Assembly: GCF_036634175.1 (NCBI RefSeq)
Contig: NZ_JAZIFX010000002.1
Span: 38,338 to 102,337, forward strand
Direction: 5' to 3'
DNA: 64,000 nucleotides
Origin: Streptomyces sp. P9-A2
GTDB taxonomy: Bacteria > Actinomycetota > Actinomycetes > Streptomycetales > Streptomycetaceae
Shown here in pieces: positions 39,066 through 48,001 of the stretch; position 1 is the stretch's first letter; each line of letters begins with the position of its first letter. Both the position numbers and the translations under genes were made by a program. The notes beneath the pieces are model-generated. The model was not told the origin of the DNA and made no database searches. It was given only the letters and a program-made list of their open reading frames with translations.

Positions 39066-39629
39066 TCAGCACCGGTAGGCGGAGCGGGCTCGCTCCCACA
39101 TGCCGTGCAGCTGCTCGGCAGGACGCTGCTGTTCGCCGTGGAGAGCGTTGAGCACGACCAGGCATCCGGTCAGCGCCGGCACCGCCCACTGGGCCCAGGC
39201 CAGCTGACGCCGCGCCTGGTCGAGGTCGACGGGGTGCCGGGCCGTCTTCTCGTGCTCCTCAGAATCCTGGGAGGAGGCCAGTTCGATCTTCTTGCCGAGG
39301 ACGCGGGCGTAGGCGGTGGCGGCCAGGGCCGCGGCGGTGACGCCGGTCTTGGCCATGGTGGAGGCGGCCACGCCCTGCTGCGTGGCGACCCGGTGGGCGT
39401 TCACGGCCAGCAACCCACCGCCGCCGAACAGGTGCGCGCCGATGGCGGCGGCGTTGACCGGTGCCCACTTCGCCCAGCCCGACGATGCGATGCGTGCACT
39501 GGTCTCGTCGGTTCCGCCTTCGCCTCTGGCCGCGCCGTTGAGGCCGACCGCGCCCATGAGTGAGCCGCCGAACCAGGCTGCCAGACCTACATCGTGCAGG
39601 CTGCGGATCCAGGTATTGCGTCCGGACAT
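39066..39629 (-). CDS. hypothetical multi-helix membrane protein
   Basis: 187 residues from ATG 39629 with AAGGAG upstream. Hydrophobic segments near LAAWFGGSLMGAVGL, WAPVNAAAIGAHLFGGGGLL, MAKTGVTAAALAATAYA and WAVPALTGCLVVLNAL suggest three to four membrane helices. The frame is open upstream into the Tap fragment, giving a misleading 475-residue ORF, but the ribosome site and change of character mark 39629 as the start. Related proteins are common, uncharacterised Streptomyces genes. Confidence 0.65.
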   Translation of the reverse strand: MSGRNTWIRSLHDVGLAAWFGGSLMGAVGLNGAARGEGGTDETSARIASSGWAKWAPVNAAAIGAHLFGGGGLLAVNAHRVATQQGVAASTMAKTGVTAAALAATAYARVLGKKIELASSQDSEEHEKTARHPVDLDQARRQLAWAQWAVPALTGCLVVLNALHGEQQRPAEQLHGMWERARSAYRC

Positions 39630-39791
39630 GACGGTGCTCCTTCGGAAAACGACAGAGGGGGTCGGCCGACTGCAACATCGATCACCACTCCACCCTCGCC
39701 GGATCCTGCTCTGCCCGCCATCACGGCTCACCCGGACGTGCGGTCTCTGCCGGAGACGGTCCGCAGTCGCGGTCCAGCTTCTGGGGGGCGC

Positions 39792-40292
39792 TGCGCGGAT
39801 GTCCGGCCGCCAGGTGGGCCGCTTCAGGGCCCGCCACGGCTCACCGGGCCGCCAGCCCTCCCCCCGCGGGCGCTCGCGCAGCTTGCCCAGGCCGCCCTTC
39901 ACCGTCGCCTTGATCGCCGAGACGACGATCGCCAGCTGAGGGTCGCGGCTCTTGTAGCCGTCCATCGCGGCGAGGAAGTCCGCCGGCGCGAGGTCGGCGT
40001 CGACGCCGAGGTCGGCCATCGTGGCGAGGTAGGCGTCGCGCAGCCGGTGGTACCAGCCGTCCAGGTAGCGGCCGTTGTCATAGCGCACGTAGGCCTCGAT
40101 CGGGCGCACCTCGTAGCCCAGCTCCACCGCGTAGGCGACGGTGGGTGTCGCGTACCAGGCCGGGCCCCCGGGCCGCTCACCCCCGGGCGTGAACGGGCTG
40201 GGCAGCAGGCCGCCGTCCAGCTCCGCCCACTTGTCCTTGCCGGCCTTCACCCGGGACAGGTCGACGTGGGACAGGTCGACCAGCCACGAGCC
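39792..40292 (-). pseudogene. tap: telomere-associated protein (Tap) fragment
   Basis: About 165 residues resembling an internal part of Tap, the protein that binds the terminal 3' overhang of linear Streptomyces replicons and recruits the terminal protein Tpg. Recognisable text includes DGWYHRLRDAYLATMADLGV, IKATVKGGLGKLRERPRG and WRPGEPWRALKRPTWRPDIR. The 5' side ends exactly at the IS6 end (about 40293); the 3' side stops after RPDIRA. Full Tap is several hundred residues longer, so this is a relic. Its presence argues for a linear replicon. Confidence 0.75.
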
Positions 40293-40293
40293 G

Positions 40294-41143
40294 GGCACTG
40301 TCACGTTGGCTGACCGGGTGGGATGATCTTCGGGTTGATCATGGTGGAGGGGGTTGTCCGTGGGCAGTACGCCGCCGTCGTACAAGGGGCACCGGTACCC
40401 GGTCGAGGTGATCTCCCACTGCGTGTGGCTGTACTTCCGCTTCCCGTTGTCATTCCGTGAGGTGGAGGAGCTGATGCTGCAGCGCGGCGTCATCGTGTCC
40501 TACGAGACGATCCGCCGGTGGTGTCTGAAGTTCGGACAGTCCTACGCCAACGCGCTGCGCCGCCGACGTCCCCGCCCCGGTGACAAGTGGCACCTGGACG
40601 AGGTCTTCGTGAAGATCAACGGGGTGCGGCACTACCTGTGGCGCGCGGTCGACCAGGACGGCAACGTGCTGGACATCCTCGTCCAGAACCGGCGCAACAA
40701 GGCCGCGGCCAGGCGCTTCTTCCGCAGGCTGCTGAAGACGACCCGCGCAGTGCCCCGGGTGCTGGTCACCGACAAGTTCCGCTCCTACGGCGCGGCCCAC
40801 CGCGAGGTCATGCCCTCGGTCGAGCACCGCTCGCACAAGGGCCTGAACAACCGGGCAGAGAACAGTCATCAGCCGACGAGGCAGCGCGAAGGCGCCATGA
40901 AGGGCTTCCGCAGCGTCGGCGGAGCCCAGAGATTCCTGGCCGCGTTCAGCGGCATCTCACCCCACTTCCGGCCCCGCCGGCACCGGATGACCGCCCCCGC
41001 CCACCGCACCGAGATGACCGTCCGCTTCGTGATCTGGGACCAGATCACCGGCGCCACCGCCCCGCTCACCGCAGCGTGACCCAGGCCCCCGCCCGACCTG
41101 ATGCGCCCTGAACCGATCAACACCCCACCAACGTGACAACGCC
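40294..41143 (+). mobile_element. IS6-family element, copy 1
   Basis: The ends are inverted repeats built on TGTCACGTTGG (left 40294-40309: GGCACTGTCACGTTGG; right 41128-41143: CCAACGTGACAACGCC). It is about 850 bp with one transposase gene, the usual IS6 plan. No 8-bp target duplication was found. The left end abuts the truncated tap gene. Confidence 0.8.
40360..41079 (+). CDS. IS6-family transposase (copy 1)
   Basis: 239 residues from GTG 40360, with GGAGG nine bases upstream. Short HTH (REVEELMLQRGVIVSYETIR), then the DDE core: WHLDEVFVKI, RVLVTDKFRSY and NNRAENSHQPTR. Intact. The copy at 55528-56247 has the same architecture and is closely related but clearly diverged. Confidence 0.92.
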   Translation: MGSTPPSYKGHRYPVEVISHCVWLYFRFPLSFREVEELMLQRGVIVSYETIRRWCLKFGQSYANALRRRRPRPGDKWHLDEVFVKINGVRHYLWRAVDQDGNVLDILVQNRRNKAAARRFFRRLLKTTRAVPRVLVTDKFRSYGAAHREVMPSVEHRSHKGLNNRAENSHQPTRQREGAMKGFRSVGGAQRFLAAFSGISPHFRPRRHRMTAPAHRTEMTVRFVIWDQITGATAPLTAA

Positions 41144-41207
41144 CGCGTCAGCAATTCTTCTGTCGCTTCGCCAGCCATTGGGTCAGGCTCGACGCCTCGA
41201 CGTGTGG

Positions 41208-42962
41208 TCAGTTCTCGTTGACCAGATCGTGTGCCGGTACGGTCACCGTCCGTTTACCTGGCTTGCCACCGAGCACGATCTTCCGCAGAGCGCTGTTGTT
41301 GTCGACGTTGGTCTCCTTCAGCCGCTTCTCCGGGTTGGCCAGCACCTGGATGTAGTACGTGCCGTTGGGCACATCTGTGATGTCGAAGGACTGGCCCGGC
41401 AGGTCCTGTGAGTACGTGTCACCGGAGCCGACGTCCAACACCTCCCGGACGGAGATCGAGTTCTCCGCACCGCAGGCGGTGGCCAGATCAGTGTTGAACG
41501 GATGCCAGTTGGCGTTCTTCACCGTGTAGTCGATCGCGTCGGTGTTCGCGAGGCAGAAAGCCTCCTTGCCGCTGCGCACGGCCTCCTTCTTGTTCGCTTT
41601 CAGCAGCCGGTAGCTGGCGAAGTCCGTGAAGTGCCAGTGCATATGGCCCGGACGCGGGTCCCATTCCATGGTGCCGGTCGGGGTGTAGCCGACCTGCTTG
41701 CCCTTGGCGTCGTAGAAGTACTGGTAGGCGTCCATCTTGGCCTTGCCGGGCGACCGGAAGCCGTCCACCACCAGCTGCGCCGGACCGGCGTTCCACACGT
41801 TGGCGCTGAAGGCCAGATAGTCCTTGCCGGGGATGTCCTTCTCGCCGTCGCTGACGACGATGCCGTAGGCCGGCAGCGAGCGCAGGTCGGGCTTGGGGAC
41901 GTCCGGGACGGAGGGCTTGCCGGCGGGCCGCTTCGACAGCGGCTGAAGCGCCGGTGCCTTGCGCGAGCCGTCGGTCTGGCCGCCCGTGTCGCCGACCCGC
42001 ATCGAGCGCGCGGCCTGCTGCTTCTTCAGCGCCCACGGCAGGGTGGGTGGCGCCGCCTTCAGCGGCCCGTGGCCCACGTTGTACGAGGGGCCCGCGCCGC
42101 TCGTGACCGGCGCGGCGGCTTGGGCGGGCGTCGGGGCGTGTCCCGGCCCGTGGCCCGTATGCGCGGTCGGCGCCGGGTGGGCGGCTCCGTGACCTGCGTG
42201 CTCGCCCGAGGCGGAGGACCGGGACGCCGGCCCGGTGGCGCTCTGCTCGTCCTCGTAGCTCCGCTCCTGCACCGTCACCTTGACTGTGGCCGGCTTGTTG
42301 GCGATGCCGAACAGGTCACGGTACTTCTTGGCGACCCCGACCTTGGCGGTGTAGGTGCCGGCTGCCAGCATGGCCGGCTCGGTGTAGGAACCCGCGTAGG
42401 TGTTGGCCGCCCAGCCCTTCTCGACACCCCATACCGAACCGAGGGTGAACGGATTGGTGGGGCAGCTCTCCGGATACTTCGAGGTGGCGGGCGCGTCGGG
42501 TCGCACCCGGCCGCTGGCGTTGTTCGGGCAGAAGTCCTCGCTACGGCTGAGGACCTTCTTGCCCGCCTTGTCCGTGACCGTGATCTCCGCGAAGTCCCGC
42601 AGTCCGGAGAAGTCCTTCACTGTGCCCTTGGGCAGCACCTTGGCCTTGGCCTTGCCGCCCTCGTACACGGTCTGGGTGATGGTTACCGGGTCCTTGTAGG
42701 ACTTCCGGGTCACCTTCAGCTCCAGCGGCCTCCCCTCGGCGGTGAGGTAGGTACCGAGGTCGAGGTAGACGCCCGGCTCCTCCTTCCAAGAGGTGAGCGT
42801 GATCGACGTGGTCGCGGCGATGAGGCTCAGCTTGGGCCCTGTCGCTGCTTTCGCCGGCTCCGCAGTGGCGGCCACGAGCCCCGCCGTCACGGCCATGGCG
42901 GCGACAGCCGTGGTGCCGGCGAGCAGCGGACGCCGCGGCCGGATGTTGCGCGTTCTGGTCAT
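41208..42962 (-). CDS. secreted lysyl-oxidase-like protein
   Basis: 584 residues from ATG 42962. The N-terminus MTRTRNIRPRRPLLAG plus a hydrophobic stretch and cleavage-like AKA-A near residue 39 make a secretion signal. The middle has a His/Pro/Gly-rich linker (EHAGHGAAHPAPTAHTGHG). The C-terminal ~200 residues match lysyl oxidase-like domains: PGHMHWHFTDFASYRLL near 437-452 supplies the copper-ligand histidines, followed by GQSFDITDVPNGTYYIQVLA. It probably oxidises or binds extracellular substrates at the cell surface. The N-terminal domain is unrecognised. It stands alone, downstream of IS6 copy 1. Confidence 0.8.
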   Translation of the reverse strand: MTRTRNIRPRRPLLAGTTAVAAMAVTAGLVAATAEPAKAATGPKLSLIAATTSITLTSWKEEPGVYLDLGTYLTAEGRPLELKVTRKSYKDPVTITQTVYEGGKAKAKVLPKGTVKDFSGLRDFAEITVTDKAGKKVLSRSEDFCPNNASGRVRPDAPATSKYPESCPTNPFTLGSVWGVEKGWAANTYAGSYTEPAMLAAGTYTAKVGVAKKYRDLFGIANKPATVKVTVQERSYEDEQSATGPASRSSASGEHAGHGAAHPAPTAHTGHGPGHAPTPAQAAAPVTSGAGPSYNVGHGPLKAAPPTLPWALKKQQAARSMRVGDTGGQTDGSRKAPALQPLSKRPAGKPSVPDVPKPDLRSLPAYGIVVSDGEKDIPGKDYLAFSANVWNAGPAQLVVDGFRSPGKAKMDAYQYFYDAKGKQVGYTPTGTMEWDPRPGHMHWHFTDFASYRLLKANKKEAVRSGKEAFCLANTDAIDYTVKNANWHPFNTDLATACGAENSISVREVLDVGSGDTYSQDLPGQSFDITDVPNGTYYIQVLANPEKRLKETNVDNNSALRKIVLGGKPGKRTVTVPAHDLVNEN

Positions 42963-43253
42963 CGATCCCTCGTCCTTCGGATGCTGTGGAAAGGAAGCAG
43001 GCGGTCGGCGGCTCGGCTTGTCGGCCAGGCCAGGAAAGCCGCCGCGCAGGCAGAGTGACGGGCACTTGTCGTGCCCGCGCTGTGAGAGGAACGGACCGGA
43101 CGCTCGGTTGTCCGGAAGGTGGAAAGCCATGGGATGTTGGCCGGATCGTTCTATTGCAGACGAAATCAGGCCGAAGTTTCGGGTGCGGTCAACCCGGTGG
43201 CGAGCCCTTTGACAGAAACTGCCCGATGGCCCAGGTCAAGGCGGGGCAGGTAC

Positions 43254-43361
43254 ATGGCCAGCACTGTCACGGAAGAACTGGCCGCCCTGCGCGACCCGTT
43301 GCCCGAGCCGGGCACCGTCACCCCCGAGGACTGCTACGACGACGCTTCCGCGGGCTCGTAG
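43254..43361 (+). other. short coding-like remnant
   Basis: A 35-residue reading MASTVTEELAALRDPLPEPG and TVTPEDCYDDAS that stops at 43361. It may be the N-terminus of a lost gene. It meets a minus-strand transposase remnant tail to tail at about 43340. No function can be given. Confidence 0.3.
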
Positions 43362-43486
43362 CACACCGGCCCCTTGAGCTGCCGGCGCAGCACCGCGTTC
43401 TCGTACCGCAGCACGAGCAGCTCCGCGTCCTTGGTCGTGTCGCGGCGCAGGAGCACCGTCGGGACGGACAGCAGCTTTCGGGTCAT
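43334..43486 (-). pseudogene. integrase-type transposase N-terminal fragment
   Basis: Fifty residues, MTRKLLSVPTVLLRRDT, then KDAELLVLRYENAVLRRQL, as at the N-terminus of integrase-core transposases of actinomycetes. It runs into foreign sequence after GPVCYEPA and stops at 43334. The catalytic domain is absent. Confidence 0.6.
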
Positions 43487-43716
43487 CTTGTACAGCGACG
43501 GCACGATCACTCGTACATGATCCCAACCGCCCCTGAAGGTGCCCGAGATGCGTCCTCACTTGCAGCGATGGACAAACGAGCCCCACAGGGTCGTCCCGGC
43601 GTGGCCTGGGTCAGGAAGCGGGCGTAGCCGTGCGGTCGGCGCGAGCCGGCAGCATTGGGGAAGGCAGGCCGAATGCGTGAGAGGGGGTCGGAGCCCTGGG
43701 CTGGGTCTTCTCCACA

Positions 43717-44976
43717 TCACGTAACGTGCGGCATGCCCAGGATCTCGGTCATCACCGAGTGGGTCGGGATGCCGTACAGCAGTTTCCCGAGTTCCTCGAT
43801 GCCGTGTTGTCGTTGCGGTGGGGTGAGAGTGAGGTACTGCTCGATGCGTTCGTTGAATGTCTGCCGATACTTCGCGTAAAGTTCCTGGTTCTCCCGGATA
43901 CGGTCGGCCAGCTCGACCAGGGCGGCGGTCCCGGCGAAGTCGTCCTCCGGCAGCGGGTGACATGGAACCACATCCGTGAACCGGCCCCCGGAACGGCCGA
44001 ACAATGTGCCGTCCAGTGCCCGCATGGTGAAGACATGGGCGTAGTGCTGCTCGTGGATCGCCAGGGGAAGCCGCCCCAGGGTGATCGATTCGTGGAGTGC
44101 CGTGAGCCCGGGTGCCATCAGGTAGTCCGCGGTGGTCGCCGCCACCTGGAGCAATTCACGCTGGCGCAGGAGACGGCACTCGGCCCGGCCGCCCGCGGCC
44201 CGGATGGTCTGTTCCCGGCCCTCGCCGAACGGGCCGCCGCAGACGAGTACGCGACGGAATCGGGGCCAGTCACGCAGCAGATCCGGAATCCACCGGTGAA
44301 GCAGGCGTAGGTAGTCGTTGTTGACGTCGAAGTCCAGGAGGAAGTTCTTGAACCCGCCGATGTTGATCAACAGGTCGTGTTCCGGCTCGGCGGTGCGCAC
44401 GACGTCCCGCAGGCCTTCGACGTCGACGATCGAGCCGGTCACATGTATTCGGGGCCCCTCACCGAGGGCGGCGAAGCCGGCTGCGCGCTCGGTGACGCCG
44501 GGGAAGTTCTGCACGACACTGTGTGTGGCGAGCAGGTGAGCCGCGACAATCCGCTCGTGCGGTGAAAGGCCTGACAGGTGCTGGTCGGCGGCCGCGAAGC
44601 GGGAACGTGGCATGGCGGTGCACAAGTCGCGGATCTCGGTCAGCGGTTGCGTCATCTGCCAGAAACTGAACAGGCTGTCCACCATGGTCACGGTCCGCCG
44701 TGCCACGACGGACCGGAGCACCAACTCGGCGTCCATGACCGAGACCACGTGATCGCTGCTCCGCAGCAGGTCGTCGATCATTGCAGATCTGGCGTTCTCC
44801 GACAGCCCGCTGATGTCGTACGTGGCGTCGAAGGCGTCGGGGTTGCGCCGGGCGAAGACAGCAGCGACGCCGTCCCCGACGAACACCCGCTCGTGCTCAT
44901 GAAGCGGCCGGGAGACCGCGACGAGTTCGGAGACCGGACCGAAGCCGCAGTTCTGCGCCCCCATCACGATCCGCAC
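43717..44976 (-). CDS. glycosyltransferase-like protein (GT-B fold)
   Basis: 419 residues from GTG 44976 with GGAGG eight bases upstream, nearly abutting the hydrolase stop (44978). The C-terminal half looks like a GT-B nucleotide-sugar domain: LLINIGGFKNFLLDF, FRRVLVCGGPFGEGREQ, and TADYLMAPGLTALHESITLG, reminiscent of the donor-binding loop in GT28/GT1-like enzymes. The N-terminal half (MGAQNCGFGPVSELV, ARRNPDAFDATYDISGL) fits the acceptor domain. Coupling to the hydrolase and divergence from the aryl-AMP ligase suggest a small biosynthetic cluster, where it could glycosylate or otherwise tailor the product. The donor is unknown. Confidence 0.6.
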   Translation of the reverse strand: MRIVMGAQNCGFGPVSELVAVSRPLHEHERVFVGDGVAAVFARRNPDAFDATYDISGLSENARSAMIDDLLRSSDHVVSVMDAELVLRSVVARRTVTMVDSLFSFWQMTQPLTEIRDLCTAMPRSRFAAADQHLSGLSPHERIVAAHLLATHSVVQNFPGVTERAAGFAALGEGPRIHVTGSIVDVEGLRDVVRTAEPEHDLLINIGGFKNFLLDFDVNNDYLRLLHRWIPDLLRDWPRFRRVLVCGGPFGEGREQTIRAAGGRAECRLLRQRELLQVAATTADYLMAPGLTALHESITLGRLPLAIHEQHYAHVFTMRALDGTLFGRSGGRFTDVVPCHPLPEDDFAGTAALVELADRIRENQELYAKYRQTFNERIEQYLTLTPPQRQHGIEELGKLLYGIPTHSVMTEILGMPHVT

Positions 44977-44977
44977 G

Positions 44978-45820
44978 TCACTGCCCTCCGCCGGTGCTTC
45001 CCCGCCGGGCGTGCACCGCATCGACCGCGGGGGTGAGCACCTCGACGAGCCGTTCGGCGAAGTCGGCGGGGTACCTCGCGTAGCCGACGTGCCCGCCGGG
45101 GAAGAGTTCCACGTCGCGGCCGAGCCGGCCGGCGAGGGCGAGCGTCGGGCGGTGCACCAGGTCCTCGCGTGAGGCATGGCCACCGGCCCACACGACTTTG
45201 TCCGCCACTTCCTCCAGCGCGGCGAGGTCGGGTGTGAAGCGCGCGAACGGCCGGAGGAAGTGGGTCAGGAAGAAGTTGGTGTTGTCGTGCACTTCGGGGA
45301 GGGCCGGTGCGGGGCGGCCGCCGTGGAGGGCCTGCAGTTTGGTGAGGGCCGGCGCCATGCCCTCACGGAGATGGGTCCCGCAGATGTCGTCGAGGAGTGC
45401 CAAGTGCTGGTCGGCGTCCGGAAGGATGCTCAGAACAGGCGGCTCGTGGGCGACGACCAGCCGGACATCGTCCGGGTGGCGGATGGTGAGTTCCAGCGCG
45501 GTGAGCCCGCCCGAGCAGCTTCCGAAGACGTACACGGGTTCGTCCGGGTCGGTGAGGTGCTCGATCAGGTGGTAGGCGTCGTCGGCGTGCTCCTCGACCC
45601 TCTGGTCCACCGGGGGGCCGTCGAGCACGCTGCGTGAGTTCCCGCGCGGATCGTAGGTGACGACGCGGTGGCTGTCGGCCAGGACGTCGGCCAGGCGTTT
45701 GAACACCGCCGCGTCGGAGTTTCCTCCCCCGATGAGGAGCAGGAAAGGCCCTTCACCTCGTACCTCGAAGTAGATCTTGGCGCCCGGTACTGCAAGCGTC
45801 CCGCTGTTCAATGGGTTCAT
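44978..45820 (-). CDS. alpha/beta hydrolase
   Basis: 280 residues from ATG 45820 (GGAG four bases ahead; GTG 45823 possible). Standard elements: oxyanion region LLIGGGNSDA, YDPRGNSRSV, nucleophile elbow GSCSGG (Ser about 101), an Asp candidate in the late strand, and His in PGGHVGYARYP. Cytoplasmic, no signal. First gene of a minus-strand pair with the glycosyltransferase-like gene, divergent from the aryl-AMP ligase. It could act as an esterase or thioesterase releasing an acyl product from the carrier domain; that is inference. Confidence 0.8.
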   Translation of the reverse strand: MNPLNSGTLAVPGAKIYFEVRGEGPFLLLIGGGNSDAAVFKRLADVLADSHRVVTYDPRGNSRSVLDGPPVDQRVEEHADDAYHLIEHLTDPDEPVYVFGSCSGGLTALELTIRHPDDVRLVVAHEPPVLSILPDADQHLALLDDICGTHLREGMAPALTKLQALHGGRPAPALPEVHDNTNFFLTHFLRPFARFTPDLAALEEVADKVVWAGGHASREDLVHRPTLALAGRLGRDVELFPGGHVGYARYPADFAERLVEVLTPAVDAVHARRGSTGGGQ

Positions 45821-46036
45821 CACACTCCAGAGGCTCGATCAGTGTGATGCCACAGCGTCGCACGGTGAATACGGACAGTGCAGGGCGCGCGGGGGTGCGG
45901 CTGCTGACTTCGTGGATGCACCGTGGCCGCGTGCACCTCCCGCTGCTCCCGTGCGCCGGTCTCACGGTCAGACGCACTGGGCATACCGGTCGCATTGGCC
46001 GGTTCTCGCCACGTGACCTCAGGCAAGGAGGCCCGG
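45821..46036. promoter_or_regulatory. divergent promoter region of the acyl-ligase cluster
   Basis: The 216-bp spacer between divergent genes should hold both promoters. ATCACACT (45819-45826) and AGTGTGAT (45841-45848) form an 8-bp inverted repeat that overlaps the ribosome site and start of the hydrolase gene; it could be an operator or a hairpin. No regulator gene is nearby. Confidence 0.4.
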
Positions 46037-47869
46037 TTGACGGGCATCGAAGAAGTGCGAAAAATCCTTCGTGATTTGGGAATCGTGGAAGAGCTGCTGC
46101 GCCAGGACGCGCAGCTGCGCGCGCACCTCGGGCTCGATTCCGTCGACCTCACGCAGATCCAGCTGGCCCTGACCGAGCGCTTCGACACCCGCGTCGATCT
46201 CTGGACAGAGCACGACTTCACCGTGCGGCAACTCGCCGACGTCATCGGCGACCGCCGGCCCGGTGCGGGGGCCTGCGGAGAGTACCGGGACCGCGGCTGG
46301 TGGCGTCCAGAGTTCCTGGACGACATCGTTCTGAGCACCCGCGTGCACGCGGGGCACCGGGCGGCAGTGGTCGACGCCGAGCACACCTTCACCAGGGCCG
46401 GGCTCGACGCGGCGGTGTCCGGCTGCGCCGCCCGGCTGGCGCACACGGGCATCCGGCCCGGCGACACCGTACTCGTGCAACTGCCCAACCAGGCCCGGAT
46501 CCTGATCCTCACACTCGCGCTGGTCAGGCTCGGTGCGCGCCCGGTTCTCGCCCTTCCCGCCCTGCGCGAGCACGAACTCGAGACGGTGATCACCGCCTTG
46601 GCGCCGACCGCGCTGGCCGTACCAGCCCGGCATCAGCGCTTCGACCACCTGCGGCTCGCCGAGAAGCTCCGTGAGCGGCACCCGTCGGTGCGCACCCTGC
46701 TCGTCTCGGATGCCGGCGACCGGGCTGTCGGCCATGTGGACATCGACCGTCTCCTCGAGGCCGGTGACCCGCCTCCCGCCCATCCGGGCCGGCATCCCTC
46801 GGACACCGCCCTCTTCCTGCTGTCGAGTGGAACCACGGGCGCCCCCAAAGCCATCGCCCGAACCCATGAGGCGATCGGCCACATGACCCGTTGCGCGGCA
46901 GCGGTCTCGGGGCTGACACCCGAATCCGTGTTCCTCGCCGTCCTGCCGGTGACACACGGTTTCACCTTCGCCTCTCCAGGAGTGCTCGGCACGCTCGCCT
47001 GCGGCGGAAAGGTCGTACTCTCCGACCCGAACGATGCGGCCGCCGCCATGTCGCTGATCGAGCAAGAACGCGTCACCCACTGTGCGCTCACCCCCGCGCT
47101 CGCACGGCAGTGGCTTCTCGCCCGCGCCGCCTCCAGCGGTCCTGACCTGTCGAGCCTGCAAGTCCTGCAGGTCGGCGGGGCGCGCCTGGACGAATCCACG
47201 GCCGCCCAACTGAGCCGTGCCTTCGACTGCCGAATCCAGCAGGTGTACGGCATGAGTGAAGGACTGCTGAACTTCACCCGGCTCGATGATCCGCCCGAGG
47301 TGGCGTTCACCACGCAGGGACGTCCCTCCTCGCCCGGTGACGAGATCCTCGTGGTGGACGGTGAGGGCCGGCCCGTCGCCGACGGCGAGATGGGCGAACT
47401 TCTCGTCAGGGGGCCGGGTGTCATCACGGAGTACCACGATGGCGCGGCAGCCGCGTCATTCACTCCCGACGGCTTCTACCGCACCGGCGACCTCGTCCGT
47501 CGCCACGCGTCCGGGAACCTTGTGGTCGCCGGGCGGGTCAAGGACGTGATCAACCGGGGAGGAGAGAAGATCCCGGCGGACGAACTGGAGGCATTGGTAC
47601 TGGCGCACCCCGGTGTGCGGGCCGCCGCAGCCGTCGCTATGCCCCATCGTGTACTGGGTGAGGCCGTGTGCCTGTACGTCGTGGGCGGTGACGAGGGAGC
47701 ACCGTCCCTGCCGGAACTCCGCGGGTATCTGGAGGGCAGCGGACTGGCCCGGTTCAAGCTGCCCGAACGGCTCGTCGGGGTTCCGGCACTCCCCCTGACC
47801 GCCGTCGGCAAGACGGACAAGGCACAGCTGCGCCAGGACATCGTGGCCCGGCTGGGGACTGAGGGCTGA
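46037..47869 (+). CDS. carrier protein-aryl-AMP ligase fusion (EntE/DhbE-like)
   Basis: 610 residues from TTG 46037, chosen for its perfect AAGGAGG five bases upstream. The N-terminal ~85 residues are a carrier domain with the phosphopantetheine site HLGLDSVDL (Ser35). An ANL adenylation domain follows: LFLLSSGTTGAPKAIARTH, QQVYGMSEGLLNFTRLDDP, YRTGDLVRR and VKDVINRGGEKIPADELE. These motifs are closest to ligases activating 2,3-dihydroxybenzoate or salicylate. The reversed carrier-ligase order in one chain is unusual; DHB ligases are normally stand-alone. It would activate an aryl acid and load it on its own carrier. No siderophore or NRPS genes are in view. Confidence 0.8.
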   Translation: MTGIEEVRKILRDLGIVEELLRQDAQLRAHLGLDSVDLTQIQLALTERFDTRVDLWTEHDFTVRQLADVIGDRRPGAGACGEYRDRGWWRPEFLDDIVLSTRVHAGHRAAVVDAEHTFTRAGLDAAVSGCAARLAHTGIRPGDTVLVQLPNQARILILTLALVRLGARPVLALPALREHELETVITALAPTALAVPARHQRFDHLRLAEKLRERHPSVRTLLVSDAGDRAVGHVDIDRLLEAGDPPPAHPGRHPSDTALFLLSSGTTGAPKAIARTHEAIGHMTRCAAAVSGLTPESVFLAVLPVTHGFTFASPGVLGTLACGGKVVLSDPNDAAAAMSLIEQERVTHCALTPALARQWLLARAASSGPDLSSLQVLQVGGARLDESTAAQLSRAFDCRIQQVYGMSEGLLNFTRLDDPPEVAFTTQGRPSSPGDEILVVDGEGRPVADGEMGELLVRGPGVITEYHDGAAAASFTPDGFYRTGDLVRRHASGNLVVAGRVKDVINRGGEKIPADELEALVLAHPGVRAAAAVAMPHRVLGEAVCLYVVGGDEGAPSLPELRGYLEGSGLARFKLPERLVGVPALPLTAVGKTDKAQLRQDIVARLGTEG

Positions 47870-48001
47870 CGTGGCCCTGGCCGGTGCCGTTGCCGAGGAC
47901 ACAAGACAGTACAGCCGTCGCTGAACCGTTCCGGCTCAAATGGAGGCTCGATTTCATGAATGAGTCTTTGCCAGTAACGGATCATGACGTTGCGTGATCG
48001 T

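Noticed and set aside
39066..40493. A single 475-residue minus-strand frame
   Set aside because: It runs by chance through the IS6 end, the Tap fragment and a separate membrane-protein gene. A ribosome site at ATG 39629 and the change in composition show that it is not one protein.
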